DNA of 52,263 bases from Gnetum montanum. Lineage: Eukaryota; Streptophyta; Gnetopsida; Gnetales; Gnetaceae. Made by a program: the position numbers and the translations under genes. Below the pieces are notes generated by a model, which saw only the letters and a list, made by a program, of their open reading frames with translations, ran no database searches and was not told where the DNA came from. Shown piece after piece: positions 32,923 to 43,676 of this stretch. Position 1 is the first letter of the stretch. Every line of letters begins with the position of its first letter. The DNA lies in contig MNCI01008886.1 in NCBI GenBank assembly GCA_015680685.1, positions 4,855 to 57,117 of the forward strand. Reading direction: 5' to 3'.

Positions 32923-34588
32923 CTACATGGACCAAAGCAAAAACATTATGACAAATTAGAATTTCTTAACATGTTTGGAGAAACATCTTAGTTGCGAGTG
33001 AAATTAGCCTCTGTAAAAGCTCTAAGGTGTTTATTCCATTTTGCTTAAGATATTCCACAAAAAGCATTATTACAACCTCTTATAGCCCTCTACTTCACAA
33101 CCAAAATATTATATCCAAAACTTGATAACCAAAATTAAGCCTTAGTATAAACTATGCATAAACTTAAAAAAGGCATTAAAACCTAGAAAAAGCATATAGC
33201 CATAGTAAAAAACTTGCCAAAAATAGTAAAACCCTTTACTTTTCTTTAAAAGTAAATTTTACATATTTAGTAATCCCCAAAGGAATGGGAGTTGACAAGA
33301 AAACCTACACATGTGAATTACATCCATTTCCAAAGGGGTAAAGTGCTACAACCAAAATTTAACTTTATTTACATAGCCTTAATGAAAAATTTACTAAAAA
33401 TTCATCTAATCTCTAATTTTAGTGATTCCATCATGGAAGGAATCCTGAAATCATGAACTTTACAACCATGACCATTACAACCAAAAATACATAATTTTTT
33501 TTACATGAAAAATAGCCAAAACTAGCAAAACCATAGTCATCACCATTAACCCCCTTTAATGCAAGGTTGGTGAAAAATTCACCAAAAATTCATTTGAGCT
33601 CAAAACTAAGTGATTCTACATCCATTGGAAATTTGAAGCCAAGACCTACCCAGCTAAAACCCTTACCATTTTCTTAGAAAAAAATTCATGAACTTACATG
33701 AAATTTTGAAAATGACATAAACAACCTAACTACATAACTTTAGGAAAATATCCATAACTTAATTGTTTCAAAGCCAACTTGAATGAGACAATAGCCATTT
33801 TAAATCTTAAACGTAGGGCTACTAACCCATAATATAAATTTTTGAAAATATGCAACATTTTTTTTAAGAAAAAATACACAAATTTCATTGCTTTTTCATG
33901 TAAAAAGCTAAAACCCAACTTAGCAAAGCCTTAATATAATAGTGAAAACAACCAAAATGATTGATACCCATTAGAAACTACACCAAAATAATGGGATAGG
34001 ATTTCATTAGAATTAAATTTTCATGAACATTAAAGCCTAGATCTAACAAAAATAGCCGTACCCCCAAATTTTGGAAAAGAGAATGGAAACAGCAAGCCTA
34101 CTTCTAAAAATCAAATCTAGCAAAGCCAAAATAATGAAATTACTGTAGATCCATGTAGAAATGGCAAAAATAAGAGGGGAAATTTTGTTAAAATTTTTCT
34201 TTCCCCCTCTATTAGCGTAGATCTGAGAAAAATGACCCCACATGGTAAGAAAAACTAATAAAAATGGCTAGAAACTAAAATAAAATAGTTAAAATTGGCT
34301 ACCTCATAGTAGCAACGGATGAAGCTTGGATTAAAATAGGCCTAGGAATCCCTAAAATATCCTTTTCTTACTCATTTACCTTTTGAATCCTTGGGTTTAT
34401 ACTTTTCCCTTCATGTTGCTTTGATTCCATGGTAAGCTCAACACTAGGAATGGTGGGAAATTGAGAAGAAATAGGACATCAGCACTTGCTACAAGGGAGA
34501 TGGAAGGCTTCCATGCTGAGGATAGGTTGTTTCTACTATGAAAATATCTATCTAAGCTCTCCTCTAATGTGCTGCTCGTGTAGAAGGA
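32923..34588. other. E2 spacer upstream of the antisense gene
   Basis: A/T-rich DNA with repeated phrases such as AAAATTCACCAAAAATTCAT and TAGTGATTC near 33360 and 33570, suggesting loose tandem repetition at about 200 bp. Minus-strand open frames at 33730-33918, 34043-34243 and 34397-34630 show no homology. It would contain the antisense gene's promoter and any missing 5' exon, but I cannot point to either. Confidence 0.45.
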
Positions 34589-35479
34589 TAATTGTGGTTG
34601 AAATTTATGAAATTTCATAATAAAAACCACATTAAAACCTCAAACGTCCACCTTTAAACCCTAGTTTTCTGTTTAGTGCATCATAACTCCAAGTGCACTA
34701 AAGCACAAGGGGGAAGTCTCCTCCACACTAAGATTGGTGGGATTTAAGGTAAAAATTCACATTTTTAAATTTTTGAGTGGTGGCTCCCACCATACGCCCT
34801 CATTTTTTACCTAAAAACAGCATCAACACTAAGAGTTTGAACATTTCTAACACTTAGAAAAATAACCAAGCCTTAATTCCCATACATCCATGTTGGGGAT
34901 ACCATANATGTCATGTGGGCCCACTTTGGGGGTCAAACTTGGGCTAGATGGATGTTGGGGGGTAAGAATGGGTGTTACGCCCCTTGTTCCACACTAGGAA
35001 GTGTTTCCCCAACATGAAAACCCAAGTTTTCTCATTTTGATAGTGCTTAACCCCTTTTTGGGAGCCCAAGGCTGAAAAAGGCAAGTTTGAGTTACTAAAA
35101 ATGGTAAAAATAGCTATGTTTTACTGGTTTTATGGAGTGGTAGACATGTATCCACACTGGTTATGGTATCCCCAACATGGATGTATGGGAATTAAGGCTT
35201 GGTTATTTTTCTAAGTGTTAGAAATGTTCAAACTCTTAGTGTTGATGCTGTTTTTAGGTAAAAAATGAGGGCGTATGGTGGGAGCCACCACTCAAAAATT
35301 TAAAAATGTGAATTTTTACCTTAAATCCCACCAATCTTAGTGTGGAGGAGACTTCCCCCTTGTGCTTTAGTGCACTTGGAGTTATGATGCACTAAACAGA
35401 AAACTAGGGTTTAAAGGTGGACGTTTGAGGTTTTAATGTGGTTTTTATTATGAAATTTCATAAATTTCAACCACAATTA
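34589..35479. other. False inverted repeat from a misoriented contig
   Basis: Bases 34589-34906 and 35162-35479 are exact reverse complements (318 bp each), separated by 255 bp. Single N bases stand at 34907 and 35480, exactly at the ends of the two arms. The piece 34908-35479 is therefore best read as a contig inserted backwards: flipped, its first 318 bp would overlap the preceding contig perfectly. The same assembly has direct overlap joints at the Ns at 1271 and 40089. Confidence 0.85.
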
Positions 35480-35499
35480 NTCATCCAATATTGATCGAC

Positions 35500-38050
35500 A
35501 ACACCGACAACCCCAGAGGTTGACATGCATGGTTAATTGGATGTCAAATTGGCCTAGATCTAACTTTCTTAGCTCTTCCACACTAGGGAAGACCTCTTCC
35601 ATGCTCCTAGTATAGAAACTAGGAGGATGGAGCGAAGAAGATCAGTGTAGGTCCCAGAAATAAGAAATAACCTTAAATTACCTTATACGTAACACTAGAA
35701 CCTTAACAGCCTCTCTGGAAGGCACTAGATTGCAAAAATAAATAAAAATAAACTTCCAAAGGCTCTTCCATATTAGGGATGACCTCATCCATGTTGAGCA
35801 CTCTAATCCCAGTGTGGATGAAAAGGGGAAAGCTTGAAAACCCTCTCGTAGCCCTCAAAATAACTAGATTTTGACCCTAGACATTAATAATCAACTTTGG
35901 CAGACCTATGGACATACATGCATAGTCAAAACTACAAAAAATAGAAAACAAAAGTAGAGTTCCTTGGTCCCTCCATGTTGGAAGCCACCTCTTCCATGTT
36001 GGCCAATGTGAAAGAAAGAGATTAACTTTTCGAGGACTCCAAAATAGCCTTCAGAGATGTTAATTGAATGTTAGTAAGCCATATGTGTGTACTAGAACCT
36101 TGTTTACACATCCTAGGATCCTAAAACCTACTAAAATCAATCATGAAAAGAAAAAAAGCCTTTTCCCATCAATCTTCATGCTAAGCATATTATCCCTAAT
36201 TGGAATAAGGGGGACATTAAAAAATCACTTAACAACCCTTAAAATGATCAAGTCTTAACACTAAACATTAGCAATCAATGCTAGCAGCTTAGAGATCCAC
36301 ATGCATGGCCAAAGATGATAAGAAATGGTAAAAAGTAGGGTACCTTAGTTCCTTCATGCTAAGAGCCATCTCTATCACACTAGCTAGCATGGAAGAAAGG
36401 GGAAAAACTTTGGAGGAACTTCAAATGGCCTTCAAACACCTCAAGCAAATAGCCTACAGTCTTACATGAACTCTAAGACCAAGTTTGCACCTTCTAGGGC
36501 CCTCAAAACTTACAAAAGCAATCAAAAATGATTAAAACATTTCTCTCCTAGTCTTCCACACTGAGCATGCCATCCCCAGCATGGAAGAAATAGGGGAAGC
36601 TTAAAAACCATCTAGAAAATCTCCAAACTAACCAATTTCAACTCCAAACCCTGGTCCTTGACCTTGGCAAACCTAGAAGCACACATGCATGGTCAATTAA
36701 GGTCAAAAGTAGTATATATCTAAGATTTATGATCCCTCCATGTTGGGAAGCCTCTTTTCCATGCTAGCTAGCATGGAAATTAAATAGGGAACTCATTTGA
36801 GACTCATAAAAACCTCAAAATGACATTAGATAACCTCAAATGTACTCTAGAACCCTGTCAATAGCTATCTGAGCCTTCAAGCCTTAGAAAATTAATTCCA
36901 AATGGCCATAAAGTGGTTCCCCCTAGTTTTCCATACTAAGCCCCCTGGCTGCAAAGTAGAAAAAGTGGGAAAGTTCATAAAATACTTGGAAGTATCCAAA
37001 ACTGCCAAATTTTAACATGAAACCCTAGCCCTTGGCCCTAGTAACTTCAAAAGCTAACATGCATAGTCAATTATTATCCAAATTGGTCTAGATCCATGAT
37101 TCTTGCTCCATCCACATTGGATAAGATCCCATATATGCTAGGTAGCATGGAACCAAGGGTAAAAGCTCCTTTTTCACTTTTGCTTACAAGATGACACTTC
37201 CAAAAGTCAAAGATTTATGGCAGAGAAGCCTAGAACCTCGTAGCCTTGAGATTCTACTCATTTGAGCTTATCTTGATCTCAAAAACTCATTTTCCATAAT
37301 ATTCCATGCTAAAGTAACTTCCCTAGTATGGAAAGATGGAGGAAGACCTTAGGTACCCTTGATTCATCTCCAAATGTACCCAAAATCAATTAGAAACTTA
37401 CATAATCATGATTTACAACCCTAGGGGCCTAGAAACCTGGTCAATGTGCCCCTAAACTATAGTGAATTCATCGAACAAGCATCCCCCCATTCTTCCATAC
37501 TAAGGATGCTATGATCAGCATGGAAGAAAGGGGAAAATCCATTTCAACACATTTTGACACCCAAAACTGTCTCAAATTACCACAAGACGAAGCTGGAGGA
37601 TGCAAAACTTCTAGATCTAGGCTCCGGTAGTAGTTTTGGCCTCATTTAATCATGTTTTGTCTAGGATTCTAAGTTTTCACACTAAGGCCCCTCTCTTCTA
37701 TGCTAATCAATGTGGAAACAGGGGGGAAAGGCTACAAAACCTACTTTTGGCCTTTACTAGACCTCCAAAGCGACTAATTTTGATAGATCTGATCTTATGC
37801 TACCTAGAAAAGGTGCCTAGAACATCAATTTTAGACCTCTTGATGTTCCAAAATCTACTTTCCCTACTTTCCATGCTTAGGATCCCTCCTTCCACATTGG
37901 CCAACATGGAAATAGGGAAAGACCAATATGGAAGCATCAAAACTCCTCATTTCTAGGTCCAAACAACTCAAAAAGAGCCCTGGTTGATGCCCAACCCTAT
38001 CTAACAACCTTGTAGCCCTAAAACATGGCCTTGTAAGGTCTAAAAATAGA
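35500..38050. repeat. 188-bp tandem array (about 13 units) inside E2
   Basis: Units start at a TTCCAYRCTAAGG-like phrase near 35574, 35759, 35970, 36162, 36347, 36545, 36733, 36921, 37107, 37294, 37482, 37670 and 37866. Each unit has a near complement, TAGCATGGAA, 30-45 bp later. The phrase ACATGCATGGTCAATT recurs only in every second unit (35527, 35912, 36297, 36678, 37056), so the repeat is organised as dimers of about 380 bp. Copies are diverged. Similar TAGCATGGAA and TAGTGTGGAA phrases occur in the E2 LTR U3, which suggests a common source. The plus-strand frame 37636-37956 is chance. Confidence 0.75.
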
Positions 38051-38611
38051 AAAATCTACCCATATTTTACCTATATTAGCTAATTTTCATCATATGTAAC
38101 TTGTTGTGCTAGATTTGGCCTCATTACATGATGTTCCAACTTGTTTCTAGCCTTGTGTTGCATTGTTAACCTTGTTAACCTTATTATGGCCTTTATGTAA
38201 CCCTATATCTTCTTTACTGACCTTATTATATCCTTTTTTCAATTTTTTGAGCCTTCGATTGGTATCAAATAGAGGGGTTTGACCTTCCCTAACCACTGTT
38301 TGATACCATGTGGCCATGGCCCACTACGCCCTTAAACTAGCATCATGGCTCGGTAAGGCCTTTAACTGGCAAACTCATGACCTATGTTGATCATTTGTAG
38401 CCTTATTTCTCACACTTCCCCTTTCTTGGCCTTTTTTGGATCTTTATCTGACCTCTATTATCCTTTGTTTACTTGTATTTGCTCCATTTATAACCTAGGA
38501 TGACCTTGTTTGTGCTAGAATAACATGTATTTGCGTAATTTTATGGCATTTTAGCATTATTTATTCATCTTTACCCAGGTGCCACTTAATGTGCTTGTCA
38601 TTGATATGTAG
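38051..38611 (+). other. E2 spacer before pol with splice-acceptor-like end
   Basis: A TAAACTAGCATCATGG array lies at 38320-38400. Just before the pol frame the sequence is GTCATTGATATGTAG, a plausible 3' splice site. The pol homology frame begins immediately after it. Plant Ogre elements are known to carry an intron between protease and RT, so pol may be reached by splicing here. No matching donor is certain: GACAAGTGAAGC near 28600 is the only candidate. Confidence 0.45.
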
Positions 38612-39060
38612 GACCAAAGTATTAGGACCTCGGAGTAGATTAGTTTGCCTTTGTGCCTATGTGGGCCTCACAATGATGTTGAACGGTGTATCAACCCTGA
38701 TTACTTAGATCTTGAGCCTAAGAGTCTTGTTGACCACATAGCTTCAATAGAGAAACCTCTAGAATGGCCTAAAAACCTAGTCAAGACCCTTCATTTAGAG
38801 ATGGACAACATAACCAAAGACTCTCTAGTTGAGGTTCCTATCACAACACGTAATGGTAAGAAGAAAACCCTTAAACTAAGTTCCCCACTAGAACCTCAAC
38901 AAGCTCAAGACATCACCAAGATTCTACAAGGTAATATTAAGCCTTTTTCCTGGTCATATGAATATATGTGAAGCCTAAACCTACATCTAGTATAACACAA
39001 CATCATATTGGACCCTAGCATTAGACTAATTAAGCAAAAAGTGTGCAAGATTAGACCTAA
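38612..39060 (+). pseudogene. E2 pol N-terminal region
   Basis: Continuous frame with one TAG: LPLCLCGPHNDVERC, then INPDYLDLEPKSLVDH and PLEPQQAQDITKILQGNIKP followed by FSWSYEYM. The FSWSYEDMPG-type end is the usual entry to the Tat RT domain (EPQ..DI..IL..N...FSWSYEDMPG). Upstream of it, Tat pol proteins have a variable linker like this one. Confidence 0.75.
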
Positions 39061-39770
39061 TTTGGCCTTGGTAGTTCATGATGAGATCTCAAAGCTATAC
39101 CACGTTGGTTTCATTGGGCTATCAACTATGCAAAATGGGTGTTCAACATAGTGGTAGTCCCTAAGAAAAATGGGAGTATCCCTATTTTCATTGATTTCTG
39201 AGACCTAAATAAAGCAACTATCAAGGTGTTGACTTCCTTTTGCCTAGTATTGATCAACTTATCGATACTATGGCTAGACATGTCTCATTATCCTTTATGG
39301 ATGGGTTCTCAGGGTACAATCAAATCAAGATCAACCCAAAGCACCAACTTTGTATGATCTTCATGACCCCCTAGGTTATCTTTTGCTATACCATGATGCC
39401 ATTTGGCCTTAAGAACATAGGAGCAATCTACCAATGAGTCATGACCTATATATTTAATGATTACATGTTAAGCTTGCTTAACAATTACATAGACAATATA
39501 GCTGTTAATTCCAAAGTGGTAAATGACCATGATAATGACCTAGATCTTGTACTTAAATGATGCCTCTAGTATGAGCTTAGGCTCAATCCCAGGAAATGTG
39601 TCTTTAATGTCAAGATCAATAAGATGCTTGGCTTTGTAGTATCTGAAGTAGGGATTCATGTCAATCTTGATAATGGGAAGGCCATGTCCAAATTAGCAGT
39701 GGCTACCAACCTTAAGGATCTTCAAGGACTATAAGAAAAATTATAGTTTATTCATAGGTTCATCGCTATG
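39061..39770 (+). pseudogene. E2 reverse transcriptase
   Basis: Fragments in changing frames: VVVPKKNGSIPIFIDF, SFMDGFSGYNQIKINP, MPFGLKNIGAIYQ, and NNYIDNIAVNSKVVNDHD, with LNPRKCVFNV and KMLGFVVSEVGIHVNLD beyond. The catalytic YxDD box (39487-39498) reads YIDN, so the second Asp is Asn and the enzyme would be inactive even without the stops. A palm-finger order typical of Ty3-gypsy is kept. Confidence 0.9.
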
Positions 39771-40440
39771 CTCATAGATAAGCTACAGCCCATGCAACAC
39801 TTGCTTAATAAAGAGGTTCACTATGAGTGGACAACACAATGCCAAGAAGCCTTTGAAAACCTTAAGTAAGAGCTGGTACAACTACTAACAATCTATCCTA
39901 CACAAGAGGGTAAACCATTTTACATCTACCTTATTATCTCCAACACATCCATTACGTCTCTACTCTATCAGAAACATGATGATCAAGCAGAAATACTAGT
40001 ATGCTATCTTATCCATGCATTAGTTGCACATGAGACCCAATACACGAAAGTGGAGAAGTATTGTCTAGCATTAGTCTTCTCATTGAAGNGCCATGCATTA
40101 GTTGCACATGAGACCCAATACACGAAAGTGGAGAAGTATTGTCTAGCATTAGTCTTCTCATTGAAGAAGTGGAGACACTACCTCTTTAGAAGCCAAATCA
40201 ACATCATTTGCAAAGACAACATGCTCAAAGTCATAACAACAAACATCTACAAAAGTAGTTGTATAGCCAAATGGAAATCCATAACCACATAGTTTGACCT
40301 TCATTATGTCTCTCAATCCTCAACAAAAGGTCAAGCTATAGCTGTAAAACTCATAGTTTCACCTATTGATGATCAAGTAGCCATAGATCCTGAGTTACGT
40401 AATAAGCACGTTAACACTGTTAACCAAGTACCAAAAGGTT
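39771..40440 (+). pseudogene. E2 RT-linked RNase H
   Basis: Connection domain MQHLLNKEVHYEWTTQCQEA, then KPFYIYLIISNTSITSLLYQ, then THxETQYTKVEKYCLALVF and KKWRHYLFRSQINIICKDNM. This order and ETQYTKVEKYCLAL are the Ty3-gypsy RNase H pattern. The first catalytic Asp of the family pattern appears replaced by another residue. A 76-bp direct duplication around the N at 40089 repeats part of it artificially. Confidence 0.8.
40013..40166. other. Assembly joint: N between two 76-bp copies
   Basis: Bases 40013-40088 and 40091-40166 are identical and flank the N at 40089. The repeat lies in the RNase H domain, where relatives have a single copy, so one copy should be removed to read the frame correctly. 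Confidence 0.9.
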
Positions 40441-40770
40441 ATAAGGTAGTCATGCACTTTGACAGAGCTTCAACTACCCATGGGGCCATGTCGCTACCAT
40501 CATAACATTTCCATCTAATGAGATCCAATCCTTTACTTATCATTCTGATTTTTCATGTACCAACAACATAGTGGAGTACAAGGATTTGATTAGAGGGATG
40601 ATGGTAGGTCATGACTTAGGAATTAGAGGCTTAATGATCAAAGGTGATTCACAACTTGTCGTTAAGAAAGTAACTAAAGTCTATGCATGTAAAGCCAAAC
40701 ACTTACAATCTTACTGTGATCTAGGGAAGTAACTACTACAAAAATTTGTAGATGTCAATATCTAGCATGT
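40441..40770 (+). pseudogene. E2 second (archaeal-type) RNase H
   Basis: VMHFDRASTTHGAM stands where an F-D-G-A family motif is expected, followed by NIVEYKDLIRGMMVGHDLGI, LMIKGDSQLVVKKV and CKAKHLQSYCDLGK. NxxEY.aLi.GL..A..lGi..L.v.GDSqLVv.qv is the second, archaeal-like RNase H carried by Tat-lineage elements. The catalytic Asp, Glu and later Asp (GDSQ) are still readable. Confidence 0.85.
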
Positions 40771-42181
40771 ACCCTAAAATGAAAACACCATAGATAATGT
40801 AATTGCAACATTAGCCCTCAATGTGACACTAGATGTGTTTAGTAAGTTACCCACATTAACCATGGACTATACTATTCCCATCATGTAGAACATTGAGGAC
40901 ACCTTCATGGTCATCATTCATACTACTCTTACAAGGGAATGGTATGATGATATTAAATTTTAGCTTATGCATGGTGAATCCTCACAAGGCATGACTATTG
41001 CTCAAAAGGATGTTGTATGCAAGTGATCAAAGTAGTATGTCATCATAGGTGATAACACATAATGTCAATGATCATATGATGGCATACTCCAAAAGTGCTT
41101 AGGTAAAACTAAAGTTAAAATAGTCCTAGAGGAGGTTCACGAGGATAGTTATGGAGGACATATAGGACCTAGAGCCATGGCTACTAAGATTAGATGATTA
41201 GGCTATTACTAACACCATATGGAAAATGACTACCTACAAAAGGTTAAGTAATGTCACACATGCCAACAATATAACAACCTCATACATATATCACCAACTA
41301 AGTTGCACATCACTCAGATCACTTGGCCATTTCAATGTTGGGGGTTCGATATCATTGGATCTATAATGCCCAAGTCTTCCATAGGGCATAGCTTCATCAT
41401 CATAGCAATCAAATACTTTACCAAGTGGGTTGAGTCTATTCCTCTAATGAAGACTACATCTAAACAAGTTTGCAAATTCATCCTAGATAACATTGTAGCC
41501 CATTTTGGCATACCCATGACCACAGTTACAAATAATAAACCACAATTTAGTAACCATAAAATGAAATATTTTGATCACAACCCAGGCATTAAGCATTCTT
41601 TTTCATTGCCTTATTACCCTCAAATCAATGAGAAAGTAGAAGCTAGCAATAAGGCCATCATCAACTTGCCCAAAAAGATGCTTAACAACAACAAGCACAA
41701 ATAGCATGAGCAACTTGTTCATGCACTTTGGGCCTATTGTACAACCTATCACATAGCAACTGGTGTAATCCCTTATAGCTTGGTTTATGATTCTAAAGTT
41801 TTTTTACCTCTTGAATTATAGGTGCCATCGCTCCAAGTAGCTTTAATCAATTTCATCAACGATAAGCAAAACAAGGAGTTGCAAATAATAACACTAGACT
41901 CAGTGGAGGAGCAATGTATGCAAGTGCTTGCTCACATCAAACACTATCAAAAGATGCAGAAATAGAAGCATCACCATAACTTCAACATGCATAAGATCAA
42001 GGAGGATGATCTAGTCCTCAAAGCCATCTATGAGCATGCAAAAAAATTCTCAGCCAACTAGGAGGAGTCCTTCCTTATCACTAGAGCCTATGGGAATGAT
42101 GCATCTAGGATAGCCAACATGGATGTGAATGAGCTAGTCAATCTAGTTAATCATTCCTATCTAAAGCTATACTACATGTAG
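40771..42181 (+). pseudogene. E2 integrase
   Basis: A zinc-binding HHCC segment survives as EVHEDSYGGHIGPRAMATKI then CHTCQQYN. The core has WGFDIIGSIMPKSS, YFTKWVESIPLMKTTSKQV, TVTNNKPQFSNHKM and YYPQINEKVEASNKAIINLP. The second catalytic Asp (TDNGPQF in relatives) is Asn here. The first Asp and Glu remain. The C-terminal domain is KIKEDDLVLKAIYEHAKK and ends NHSYLKLYYM, then TAG at 42179-42181. Sense frames are broken by TAG codons. Confidence 0.9.
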
Positions 42182-42326
42182 CTAATAATCATCAATAATT
42201 GAGCCTACTTTTAATGATCTTCTATGACCTTAAATTGCAACACATCCTGCCAGGGCCTAAAACTAGTAATACAACCTTTAGTGGTATTTTGTATTCCTTG
42301 TCAATGCCTTTCAAGTCAATCCTCTA

Positions 42327-42347
42327 AACACCAACAAAAGGTTCCAT
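42327..42347 (+). other. E2 polypurine tract region
   Basis: CACCAACAAAAGGTTCCAT stands directly before TGAAACACCAC, in the same CTCTAAACA context as in E1. The second half has mutated away from purines. Confidence 0.6.
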
Positions 42348-43671
42348 TGAAACACCACACATATTTAAATGTTATAGCTAATTTTCATCATGTAGCTTTC
42401 ACCCTATGCAACCTAAGAAAAAATTCATTGTAAATGTGAAGATTGTAATCTAAAAGGAACAATGTCACATATTCCATGATTTTGGAGTTGAAAAATGCCT
42501 CATAAGTAGTCAAAGCCTCAATCCCCAAGTGAAAAAATCACCTAGTGTTTATATTTGGGCTTGGAGAGGTCAAAAATGCCTTTTGGAATGTCAAAAATGG
42601 CAATTTGATGGGATTTATGGGGGGTATACACTTTTCTAAGCTAGAAACACTTATAAGGGGGTTAATCTCACTTACCACTAGTGTGGATGGGTGGGGGTTT
42701 TCCCCTCAACATGGAAACTCATGTCCCTAGCATGGAGGCCACACAAGCCCAATTTTGTCACTTCATGCACTTCAACATTTACCAACTGATTCAACAAGCA
42801 TGGCAGAAGACTCAAAATGGAAGATCTATTTCTATTATAGAAGGTGTATCCCTGTTACTATTTATAGTAAATGGAATGGCCATGGGAGGAAGGCACTTAC
42901 TATATATGGTAACCCTCCAAATTTGGGCACCCATCTCACCTGTATGAGGTAGAAATCTACAAAAAAATTATAGCCAATTTGTAGCCATTATGCAGCCAGA
43001 TTATAGTTATTTTGCAGCACCATTTATGGCCTAAAACCTATAAAAACCAGCCTCAAAGACCATTTACGGGTTTAAAAATTTTTTCAAGCTCAGCAATTTT
43101 TAATGGTTTCATACTTGGGCATTCTCAAGCACTCAAGGGCTCTATTAGTTTTTCATGTTTGCATTCTCTTCAACCCTAGCATGGAAGCATTATAGCCTTG
43201 AGACTTATGGATTTTTGGTGTCTACGCTACATCTCTGGGCCTCCCAACCCCTAGCATGGAGTAATCTAGTAGCCAAATTTCTCAGCTTTGCAGAAAAGGA
43301 GGTTCGAAAGCATCAAGAGTGGCTTATTACCTAGATCATGGAGTAGATCACATCCACTTCAACAAGGTTTGAACTCTTGCCCCAATGAATCCTCCTTTGT
43401 TCTCTCAAGGGAAACTCTTGTACACATATCTAAACTTATTCTTTATTATTTTAATTTTTAGTTTGAGTGTAGAATATTTTTTCTCTTGATTTATATATAT
43501 TTATTTTTCATTATTTGCATCATTTTTTTTACATTTTATAAGTCCCTGGGTAATCTGCCAGACTATCCAAGATACCTCAAATTCCATTTTTACAAAGGAC
43601 TTGGGGATTCAAAGTTGAGGCTACTACGCTAGATCTATTGATCTTTCTAGTGATTGATTTTTCCAATCACA
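42348..43671 (+). repeat. E2 3' LTR
   Basis: 1324 bp, TG...CA termini, followed directly by ATAAT. Its first 790 bp or so match the 5' LTR. It contains TATATATGG at 42901 and TATAAAAA at 43039-43046. The last part (43148-43671) ends with GATTTTTCCAATCACA and has no clear partner in the 5' LTR region. The open frames 42224-42952 are shadows. Confidence 0.85.
43039..43046 (+). promoter_or_regulatory. TATA box of E2 3' LTR
   Basis: CCTATAAAAACC, the same place as 23977-23984 in the 5' LTR. Confidence 0.5.
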
Positions 43672-43676
43672 ATAAT
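43672..43676. repeat. E2 right target-site duplication
   Basis: ATAAT, matching 23255-23259. Confidence 0.7.

Larger units (their letters stand above)
23260..43671 (+). mobile_element. E2: 20.4-kb Tat/Ogre-like Ty3-gypsy retrotransposon
   Basis: LTR starts at 23260 and 42348 both read TGAAACACCAC. The 3' LTR ends TCACA at 43671. ATAAT directly precedes the element (23255-23259) and directly follows it (43672-43676). Plus-strand order: LTR, leader, gag, protease, spacer with an antisense gene and a 188-bp array, pol with RT, RNase H, a second RNase H and integrase, then polypurine tract and LTR. A second RNase H between the RT-linked RNase H and integrase is a known trait of the Tat lineage. 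At over 20 kb it is Ogre-sized. All frames are broken. Confidence 0.9.

Noticed and set aside
34589-35479. Perfect long inverted repeat as a hairpin, MITE or microRNA source
   Set aside because: Both arms end exactly at N bases, and flipping the middle contig gives a perfect overlap. An assembly error explains it better.
37636-37956. 106-codon plus-strand frame
   Set aside because: It spans units of the 188-bp tandem array with no homology. Repetition creates open frames.
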